Source of the DNA: Bursaphelenchus xylophilus
Lineage: Eukaryota > Nematoda > Chromadorea > Rhabditida > Aphelenchoididae
DNA: 64,000 nucleotides
Assembly: GCA_904066235.2 (NCBI GenBank)
Contig: CAJFCV020000006.1
Span: 7,254,001 to 7,318,000, forward strand
Reading direction: 5' to 3'
Shown: positions 55,870 to 64,000 of the stretch, piece after piece
Numbering within the stretch: position 1 is the first letter of the stretch
Layout of the letters: the number at the start of each line of letters is the position of its first letter
Program-made: the position numbers and the translations under genes
Notes under the pieces: generated by a model
Seen by the model: the letters and a program-made list of their open reading frames with translations, nothing else
What the model was told of the DNA's origin: nothing
Database searches by the model: none

Positions 55870-56035
55870 AGTCCTTATTGGTAATTATAAGTATATAAAA
55901 GTTCTTATAAGTAAATAAAATTTCTTATAAGTAAATGAAAATAGGCTCCGCCTTTTTTTAACTTATAAGTGAATTTTTGGGAAATATTTTTACCTATAAG
56001 TAAATAAAAGTTTTTATAAGTAAAAACGAATCCCC
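55870..56035. repeat. CTTATAAGTAAATAAAA repeats
   Basis: Several tandem copies of TTCTTATAAGTAAATAAAA and variants, in a block resembling 52806-52970. Confidence 0.65.
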
Positions 56036-56037
56036 TG

Positions 56038-56148
56038 TGGAAGCGAAAATATTAAACGGTATCGCTGACCCGAAATGTCGTCGACCCGAGGTGTCGTTGA
56101 CCCGAAGTGTCGCGACCCGAGTTGTCCCTGACCCGAAATGTTGGGACG
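56038..56148. repeat. End fragment of the TCGGGTCAACGACA family
   Basis: Four tandem units of CGACCCGAGGTGTCGTTGAC type, ending CCCTGACCCGAAATGTTGGG. It is an isolated inverted end relative to the element at 56336. Confidence 0.7.
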
Positions 56149-56335
56149 CGAAAATATCGACAGAAAGATCGACCAAAATCACGAAAGAGAGAAAAGGGGG
56201 AACCGAAAGGAATACGGAAGTGTGATCTGGTAGTCTAGTGGAAAAAGGTCGAAATGCCAGTTAATGTTTTCCACAGTTATATAAAAAAAAACTTTTATTC
56301 ACTCAAGTGTTTTACAGATTTTATTGCAAAATTTC

Positions 56336-57748
56336 CGCGTCCCGACATTTCGGGTCAGGGACAACTCGGGTCAACGACACCTCGGGTCAACGACATTTCG
56401 GGTCAACGGCATTTCGGGTCAACGATGCCGTTTAATATTTTCGCTTCGGGACTGGGAAAAAAGAATTTTTTTGGTGAATTTGAACAAATTTTTGAAATGT
56501 TTTCGCATATGACATTTACTGGTTTTAAACACCCATAAGGTGAAAAAACACTTTTCACTTTTTTTAATTTTGAAAAACATGGAAGTTTGATGGTTTTAAC
56601 CGTAATCGACAGTTTTCTAGAAAAATTAAAGCATTTGTAAAAGTTTAACTCAAATATTATCCTACTGTAAGAACGCAAAACGTTTTTGTCTAAGCTGGGA
56701 ATCGAACCTAGCTTGGTTTGGCTTATCAGCCTGCTCAGCAACCACTGCACTATTGAAGCAACCCTCTTCGAGGATTTTTATCCGCTCAAGAGAAAGAAAG
56801 ATTTTTATTGCGAAATGACCTAAAAATAATGAAATTTACAGTATGTCGTCGCGGAAAGGCATTCTGCAAAAAATGAAAATGGTGTCTTGCACCATTTTTC
56901 AAGGGCTTTCCAATGGTGTGTATCACTTGCCATTTGGTGAGGGTTCGTTTGTACACTTCCCTAGTGAGGCAGCAGCGTTTTGCTGAATACAAAAATGTTC
57001 AAAATTGACCCGATGACTAAGTCGCCGCAAAACAAAAAAACGTTTTCACTGATGGTTTTCCAAAGTTGCTCAAATTGTGGGAAAATATCGTAGTTAGTAG
57101 TGGTAATAATAATTATATAAGCTTTAATGTAATTTTTTTTTGTTTTGATTAAAATTGTCGAGCCAAAAAAACGGCGGAGTCATACTTTTAGACCTAATAA
57201 ATAGTTATTTTAGGGGCAATTGAGGTTTATTTTAAAAATTTTTTTGGGAAAATAGTGTTTATAAGCGAGAAAATCGTTATGTGCATACAATCATTACGAC
57301 TATCTTCTTACTCCACTCTCTGGCACTGTCTGCGTTTAAATCCCGTGCTTCCAGTTAAAAACATAGACAATGGATACGATTTTCTTATTTGCTCGTCGCT
57401 TATACACTATTTCCTTAAAAAATTAAAAAAATAAACCTCAATTCTCCAAAAAATTCTTTTTCCCCAGTCCCGAAGCGAAAACATTTCAAAAATTTGTTCA
57501 AACTCTCAAAACAATTCCTTTTCCCAAGTTCCAAAGCGAAAACATTTAGAAAATTTGTTCAAATTCTTCAAAAAAATCTTTCTTCCAAGTCCCGAAGCGA
57601 AAACATTTCAAAAATTTTTCAAATTCACCAAAAAATTCTTTTTTCCCAGTCCCGAAGCGAAAATATTAAACGGCATCGTTGACCCAAAATGTCGTTGACC
57701 CGAGTTGTCGCGACCGGAGTTGTTCCTGACCCGAAATGTCGTAGCGCC
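56336..57748. mobile_element. TCGGGTCAACGACA-family palindrome with inner insertion
   Basis: The left end (GCGTCCCGACATTTCGGGTC plus a five-unit array) and right end (GACCCGAAATGTCGTAGCGCC, inverted) bound the element. The inner arms share the TTCGCTTCGGGAC and AATCATTACGACTATCTTC blocks seen at 7.2-7.95 kb. The interior also contains the tRNA-like repeat at 56.69-56.99 kb, absent from the 7.2-kb copy and so probably inserted. Confidence 0.7.
56690..56990 (-). repeat. tRNA-like (SINE-like) repeat copy
   Basis: On the minus strand TAGTGCAGTGG (A-box) and AGGTTCGATTCCC (B-box) lie about 36 bp apart. Further sequence (GGCATTCTGC, GTCGTCGCGG on the plus strand) is shared with 39.38-39.69 kb. The acceptor strands do not pair, so a tRNA-derived element is more likely than a tRNA gene. 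Confidence 0.6.
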
Positions 57749-57759
57749 AAAATTTCTGG

Positions 57760-58580
57760 TTCCACTATATTTCAAAAAATCGTATTAAAAATTTTGATAA
57801 AGTCACCTTTTATTCAATTGTTGTATAATAAATCTTGTGAATTTGATTGTGATCAATTTTCCATTATTTACAAACATGTTCAAATGTTGATGCTTCCAAA
57901 TCCATTTTAGCTCTTACAACAAAAATCCTGCTTAATCTTTTTCCCCTGTCTCTTCTCCCTCTATGATCTTTCATTATTTTCGTCGCTCTCGAGGTAAAAA
58001 ACAGTTTCAAAGAGAAAATGGAGAAGAAATTTTTTTTTGTGTTTGTTTTTTGAACGTGCTGGGCCGTGCCATTTGCCTTAAGGGAATCACGTTTTAATCA
58101 AATTCTTTTCCGGGTTTGGTCCTTTTCCTTATAAATTTCTGGTTATTTTCTCCTTCATCTCTACAGGCTACTGTAATTATATGTACAGTTGTAAAAGGGG
58201 CGGAGTCAGTTTTTCTACAAAGCCAGTTTCTGGTTTTTGGCCTAAGGAGTTGTTTACGGAGTTCTCGTTTGTAGCGGTGTAAAAGGGTTGTAAAAAGTGT
58301 TATTTCATCGTGTCTTACTGTAATTGCATGTTTTCTCCTTTGTTTCAGCGGCTATTCCTCTGTAGTAGTTAGGCAGCAGAAAATCAATTTTTTTTGGAAT
58401 TAATTTCACCTTTTTTCGCTATCCTTGTTGCATTCATTTTATTTGTTGTCCATTTAGAGGGGCTGATGCCTATTGTAATCTCCTAAAATAATTTTATTGT
58501 CTGGAATTTGTTTATTTAATTTTTCGAACAAAAAAACAGAGCCTTTTCCCGGCTCTTTTCCCTCTCCCCCACCCCACTTT
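57760..58580. other. Non-coding region, no gene seen
   Basis: AT-rich sequence with repeated TACTGTAATTA-like phrases and T runs. No gene or element ends found. Confidence 0.4.
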
Positions 58581-58801
58581 TCGGCCGCACAGTGCATCGT
58601 TGAACGGAACGCCTTCCCTCCCGCCTTCTCCTTCGCCGATGCACTCTCTTCCGGCGGGATCACGCGTTTTTTGCGACAATAATGAAAAAGGGAAAAGACG
58701 GCTGGAAGAGTCGCTTTTTGTTTTTTGTGGGACACTCTGCTGTCGCTGCGTCAGGGACAGAGGAAGCCGGCTGCGACACGGGTGGTTTTGTCGCTGGGTT
58801 T

Positions 58802-60236
58802 ACTAGTCGCGGAAAAAAGTCCTTAGAATTTCGCACTGTGCATAAACCCGAAAAAGCATTTTGCACCGTGCATCCGACCGAAAAAGTGCTTTTGCACTGT
58901 GCAATTTTGTTGTTTTTGCCTTATTGTCGCGCGCGATTCCCATTTTTCTCAGCGACAAATCAACATTTCGGGGTGCGACGAGATTTGGGGGGCACCACGA
59001 CATTTCCGGAATTTGGACACTTCCGGAATGGCGGAATAGTGACACTTCCGGAATGACGGAACAGTGACACTTCCGGAACCGGGGAAAAATCAAAGAAGAG
59101 GCTTAGACCTGCCATCTGAACCATCTGACTGGATTTATTGTTATTAATCTCAAAAATTTTGTTATTTTTTTTCTGATTGTTACTTTTTTCTTAAGTAGTA
59201 GTGTTAAAAAGTAATTTTTCGATTTTTTTCTAAAAATACTCGATTTAGGGGTTTTCAAGGTTGCTGATTTCGAATATCGGGTTCATTTTTTCTGAACTAT
59301 ACTAGTTTTCCTTAAGCAGTAGTGTTATAAAGTAATTTTTTGAAAATTTTCTAAAGATACTCGATTTAGGGGTTTTCGAAGGTGCTGATTTCGAAAATCA
59401 TGTTAGCTTTTCTCTTTATAGTACTATCTGGTACTATACAGTACGAGGTGAAAATGTGGCTTTTGGCGTTAATGGTGTTGTTTTGATGCTTGGTACTCCT
59501 CAAAAACACGTTTTAAATAATTGTTACTGTTTAGTACTGTCTGGTACTATGTAGTACAAGGTAAAAATTTGGCCTTTAGGCGTTAGTGGTGTTGTTCTGT
59601 TGCTTAGTACTCCTATTTTCACCATGTACTACATAGTACCAGACAGTACTAAACAGTACCAGTTATTTAAAACGTGTTTTTGAGGAGTACTAAGCATCAA
59701 AACAACACCATTAACGCCAAAAGCCATATTTTCACCTCGTACTGTATAGTACCAGATAGTACTATAAAGAGGAAAGCTAACATGATTTTCGCAATCAGCA
59801 CCCTCGAAAACCCCTAAATCCAGTATTTTTGGAAAAATTCCAAAAAATTACTTTATAACACTACTGCTTAAGGAAAACTAGTAAAGTTCAGAAAAAATGA
59901 ACCCGATATTCGAAATCAGCAACCTTGAAAACCCCTAAATCGAGTATTTTTAGAAAAAATCGAAAAATTACTTTTTAACACTACTACTTAAGAAAAAAGT
60001 AACAATCAGAAAAAAATAACAAAATTTTTGAGATTAATAACAATAAATCCAGTCAGATGGTTCAGATGGCAGGTCTAAGCCTCTTCTTTGATTTTTCCCC
60101 GGTTCCGGAAGTGTCACTGTTCCGTCATTCCGGAAGTGTCACTATTCCGCCATTCCGGAAGTGTCCAAATTCCGGAAATGTCCTGATGCGATTTGGGGGC
60201 CGCGATAAATTCTAAGGACTTTTTTCCGCGACTAGT
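58802..60236. mobile_element. ACTAGT-ended palindrome with CCGGAAGTGTC arrays
   Basis: Ends ACTAGTCGCGGAAAAAAGTC and complement. The arms (from about 58980 and to about 60195) are near-perfect complements of about 600 bp. They carry tandem CACTTCCGGAATGGCGGAA-type units, CCATCTGAACCATCTGAC, and GTACTA-rich units around a centre near 59.61 kb. The extreme ACTAGT ends link it to the small MITE at 690-885. A 135-bp GCACNGTGC-rich segment is present only near the left end. Confidence 0.82.
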
Positions 60237-60239
60237 ATG

Positions 60240-61330
60240 GAACGATGCATCGCGATGATTCGCGACCTTAGAGAAGTCATGAGAGTCCTGTTGCCAAACC
60301 ACTGCGGCAAATTTTGTTGCAATGACCCCTGAGACCGCTTGTTTTCACGCCGTTTTGCAAAAACAATCATCCGCTGCCAACAAAAATTTAATCGCCGACA
60401 AGTCCGTGGAAAGGCCAAGCAATCGATCCGTTTGAGTCAGAACGAAATGTTTGTGGTCTTGTGCGCGACAAGAACGATGCGAATGCACCCGGCAAAAACA
60501 AAGAGACATTTTTTTGGACGAACGGGAGGAGGCCGGCTGGATGGGACAGAGGTCAGTCCGTCCGACGGCCGTTTTTTGCGATGGGGCTGGTCTTTCTCTC
60601 TTTTTTGCCATCTTTGCGCCGTCCCCGCAGAAAACAGCCGCCCCTCTCGTTGTTCGTCGTTCCCTTTGCACTCTTTGAAATCTCCCTCTCCCCCAGAACT
60701 TGCATTTCTGTTTTTTTGTTCCTCCACTGTTTTTTCGTGGAGTTTTGAGTGTCTCGTCCTCTCGGTCGCAGGTGAACACTCGTTCTCTCTGAAATCGCTT
60801 CCGTGAGTCTGAAAAACTTGCATCTTCGCCTCATGAAAAACGCACTGTGCACTTTCTGATTCTTCTTGAATCTGCACTGTGCGCGTTTCTGCTCAGGCAG
60901 GCAACTCCGTCGACAATGGAACGGCGCCTCGCTTTTTTTCTGCGATGACGCGACCAAATTTCACCCACGTTGTCCATTTTTTCTGACCATCTGAAGCCAG
61001 CTGCTTCCCTTGAAAGCTGCGACAATCCCATCAGCCGCGCGTTCCCTGCTTTCTTTTGGCAATTCGGCTGCCGCGCTTGTCCAGTTTCAGCGCCACATTT
61101 GTTTTTTTGAATTCGTCGCACCCATTTTTTCTGGCATTGACCTTGACAAGCCGTTCGTCGCACGGTGCATTCCTCCTTTCCAACAGCGACAAGAAAAGAG
61201 TGCAGTCACGATCTCACAAAGATCTACCGCACGGTGCGTTGAATGATGAAGTTGAGAGCACGGTGCAATCAGAAACCTGATTGCACCGTGTTAAATTTTT
61301 CAAAAATGCTTACAGCCACGGGAAAATATA
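60240..61330. other. GC-richer region with overlapping open frames
   Basis: Several frames of 110-155 codons are open on both strands here, but they overlap each other, lack splice-consistent structure and show no domain. I treat them as compositional rather than genes. Confidence 0.4.
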
Positions 61331-61332
61331 GT

Positions 61333-61493
61333 ATCGGTCTGTCGGGAAAATAACGGCGGATCGTCGCAGCAAAATGTCTCGCCTCGCCGCTTTCGCGCAC
61401 CAAATCCCCAGCCGCGTCTTGCAGACGCAAAGCGATGATGGGCGATTCGAAGGCACGACGACACGCCGTTACTTATTTTCCCGACAGACTGAT
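61333..61493. mobile_element. MITE, AGTCTGTCGGGAAAATAACG family, copy 2
   Basis: Left end ATCGGTCTGTCGGGAAAATA; right end TATTTTCCCGACAGACTGAT. 161 bp, sharing the interior CGCACCAAATCCC and GCAAAGCGATGATGGGCGAT with copy 3. Confidence 0.88.
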
Positions 61494-62001
61494 AGTCACG
61501 TCATAAAGTCCCGACATTTTTGCACGGTGCATTTTTCCTTTTCTTTTTCAGCCGTCGCGGCAATTTCCCGTTTTTACACAAGCGAGATGCACTTTCGCGC
61601 GAGCTCACTCCATTTTTCGCGACAAATGTGTCTTTATGGGGCGACTAGTAGTACTACTGCTTACTTGCCATGTAAAAAAATTCTTTTCGGATTAATGTTT
61701 TGTTCGGGGTTATGCGCGTTATTTCCTCGGGGATATTTGTAATGCCCTCAGGACTATTGTTTTATTTTTAGCCGATTCCCGAAGCCTTCGGGCTAGGCCA
61801 GCCGTGCACTGATCACAGAGAGATTCTCCAATGCGCGTGGATAAGGAGAGGTAAGAGAATTTGCTTGCATATAATTTGATTAAAATGGTTCGTTCGGGTT
61901 AGGGTATCCATTTATTTAACCTTTTCAGAAAAATAAAAAAGTGAACAAGCATTTGAAACAAGATGTCTTAAAACTTGTATTCCATGAAATCTGGCCGTCT
62001 T
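61494..62001. other. Spacer between MITE copies, no gene seen
   Basis: Contains one GCACGGTGC motif (61522) and a short CCCGAAGCCTTCGGGC hairpin (about 61779-61794). No gene. Confidence 0.4.
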
Positions 62002-62156
62002 ATGTCTGTCGGGAAAATAACGGCGGATCGTCGCAACAAAATGCCTCGCCTCGCCGCTATCGCGCACCAAATCCCAAGCCGCGGCTTGCAGTCGCAAAGC
62101 GATGATGGGCGATTCCAAGGCGCGACGATCCGCCGTTATTTTCCCGACAGACTGAT
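62002..62156. mobile_element. MITE, AGTCTGTCGGGAAAATAACG family, copy 3
   Basis: 155 bp. Its inverted ends extend for about 35 bp (through GGCGGATCGTCG), making it the most symmetrical of the three copies. Orientation matches copy 2. Confidence 0.88.
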
Positions 62157-64000
62157 ATTTACGTATATCTTTTTTAATCTTGCGTAATCTCCGTTGTTTT
62201 TTCTCATCAAAGAAGTTTAACGTTTTGATAAAATCACAAGTGTATTCAACTGCATCCCTATATCTCACCTTTTTATTTTGATATGCAAATTTCCTAAGGC
62301 AGTTTTTTGTGCGATGTTTGGAGTGCGGCGGTGCCATCCCGTCGCTTCTTCAGCCCGTGTGACCTCTCCCGGCCGGGGTCATCGCGTCGCTCTTATTCAA
62401 ATTTTGACGGCGATTTTTTTGTTTGATCGGCGAGGAAAACAAAAAGTAATAATAATGGGGGTTTGAAGAAGACACGAAACATCCAAAAACAAGAAGATAC
62501 GAACATCCAAAAACAAAACCCAAGGTTTTACATTTAAAAGATACTTTTTTAGTTTTTGACCTTCCCTGTCCATAGATATTTGAAAGATTACCATTGAGAA
62601 GCCTGGGCATTTTCATAAACCCATAAATTTCATATTCCTTTATAGGAGTGAGCTCTCTAACCGTTCACATTTAGGCGTTCCCAATGTCTTCTTTTTGTCT
62701 CTTCAATAACAAAATTATTGTGAATTAATTTAGTTTCCTGGTGTCATATTTTTCATTTGTTTTTCTTCACAGCCGGCGTTTTTGGTAAACAAGTTATGTC
62801 CATTTTTTGATTATTTTGTTTTTCGAAACTCTCGAGGTCATCGGGAAAGACAACGGGCGCCGAGAGAAAAGGGAATTGCCCGAAGGGATGCGGAGACATG
62901 GGGTGCGGGGACAGAGAATTAGGGGACTCTCCCCCACCCTGAGAGACCTGCACTTTTTGCAAAAAGCGAATATAACGAAAAGAGCTCCGAAAAACGAACG
63001 GAGAGAGTGACCACTGGCTGGCACCGCACCGCCGCCCCCCCCCCCCCCTGACCGGTCACTCCGTCCGTTCCTTTCCCGCAAGAGTTCCAGTTGTTTGCCT
63101 GACCTCGTTTTTGTTTTTAACACGCGCTCCGCCCAGCCTGTTTTTATGCAGATTTTGAGGTGCCAGTCTCCTTTCGTATTTATACGAATTCAGATCGCCG
63201 TCGCTTTTTTGATTTTCAAATTAAAAATCGTCTTTCGTATCAGATACCTGCAAAAATGAACTCTTGCTCCTTTTGATATAGGATAGGTGTGTCACTGTAC
63301 GTTCGACTACAAGTTTAGTTTTGAAATGTTTTGGCAGAGGTGACTTTAAATATTACTTTGTAATAACTACAGGTTTCATTTAACCTTCAATCTGGCAGTG
63401 CTCCCGAGTAGGGATGGGCCATAGGTTACTCTCTGTTATTAACACTTACTTGCATCCGTAGGTATATAGATCCAAGAAATCAGCGTCGCACCTTTAGAAG
63501 AGTATGTTATGGATACTTTTAGCATATGCAAAACTGTACTTTAGTATCCCCCTTTTAATTTGATTGCTAAATAGACAATATCAGCAAACCCAAAGGTCAC
63601 TGAATATTCAATCTGTTTGCCCCATGGTCCCCATCCAACTGCCTCCCTTTCTTTGCGGTCTCTCCTTCCCCGCACTCTCTCTGATTCTACCGTAATTGTT
63701 TTTGGTTATTCGGTTTGTGCATTCGGCGTTGATTGTTTACAGCGTTCGGGTCAGAGCTCGGAAAGAGCGAAAAAAAGAGTGACCAGCTGGTGGAAAAGTC
63801 GCCGCAGGGCCTTTGCGGAGGGGGACGGGAAGGGGGGGGGGCGAGAGTGACCTCGCCTTTCCGAATGACCAGTCGGTTTGGGAGGGCATTCGGGCGAACG
63901 CTTTTTTGCCCCCAAAAACAATCGCCGCTGCAAAAAAGAAAAGTGCACTCTCGAGCGGCGAAGGGGTTCGGGAGGACGGGAAAGAAGGGGCCGGGTACGG
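62157..64000. other. Right end of window, no gene supported
   Basis: No convincing exon chain. Contains a poly-C run (about 63035-63048) and a poly-G run near 63830-63841 in strand-biased, GC-rich flanks that could belong to a promoter or 5' region of a gene to the right. This cannot be resolved from the window. Confidence 0.35.

Larger units (their letters stand above)
58587..61530. repeat. Cluster of palindromic GCACNGTGC motifs
   Basis: GCACNGTGC occurs at 58587, 58833, 58863, 58894, 60842, 60874, 61160, 61229, 61258 and 61522. Three more occur in the element at 690-885. The host sequence is GC-richer than its surroundings and open in many frames by composition. I see no gene in it. Confidence 0.65.

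Noticed and set aside
60339..60957. Overlapping open frames of 110-155 codons on both strands
   Set aside because: They overlap each other in several frames in GC-rich sequence, have no recognisable domain and no splice-consistent structure.

Overview
This is eukaryotic nuclear DNA, most likely from a chromadorean (rhabditid-type) nematode. The evidence is very short introns (about 33-60 bp) with T-rich acceptors ending in TTTCAG or TTTAG, acceptor-like sites just before start codons (as for spliced-leader trans-splicing), tightly spaced same-strand genes that look like operons, and nematode-typical families: a transthyretin-like secreted protein, a warthog (hedgehog-related) protein, a REF-2/ZIC zinc-finger factor, and a ciliary IFT gene with an X-box. 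There are no bacterial genes, CRISPR arrays or rRNA. The species cannot be named from the sequence.

Layout. 1-14.3 kb (+): an unrecognised gene entering from the left with transposon-filled introns, then PRPF38B, UCHL5 and a protein tyrosine phosphatase, closely spaced as in an operon. 14.4-27.9 kb (-): a small one-pass membrane protein, a transthyretin-like protein, translation factor eIF2A, an unrecognised acidic protein that looks co-operonic with WDR35/IFTA-1, and a membrane protein with about four hydrophobic segments. 28-31.5 kb is mostly non-coding, with one MITE and one candidate secreted ORF. 31.5-43.3 kb (+): REF-2/ZIC, a Hint-less warthog protein, an unrecognised 334-aa protein, the ubiquitin-L40 fusion and a chromodomain protein. 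43.3-64 kb is almost gene-free and built of inverted-repeat (foldback) elements; it holds one small gene with a tandemly duplicated exon/intron unit and a decayed GRF-finger fragment. Exons were joined by checking reading phase across each junction. Most full models close exactly to a stop codon.

Functional threads. PRPF38B (spliceosome activation), UCHL5 (proteasome deubiquitinase), eIF2A (initiation) and ubiquitin-L40 are housekeeping genes. WDR35/IFTA-1 belongs to the retrograde intraflagellar transport complex and carries a perfect RFX/DAF-19 X-box 96 bp upstream of its start. REF-2/ZIC and the warthog protein are developmental/epidermal genes.

The striking feature is repeat architecture. 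At least eight apparently unrelated families of palindromic or inverted-repeat elements occur here, none with a visible transposase. They include a 3.8-kb palindrome inside an intron, terminating in an array of the motif CACGCGAAGTG; GC-rich hAT-type MITEs with an 8-bp target duplication; TA-flanked mariner-like palindromes; and palindromes whose arms contain tRNA-like A and B boxes. Several are nested, so their relative insertion order can be read directly.
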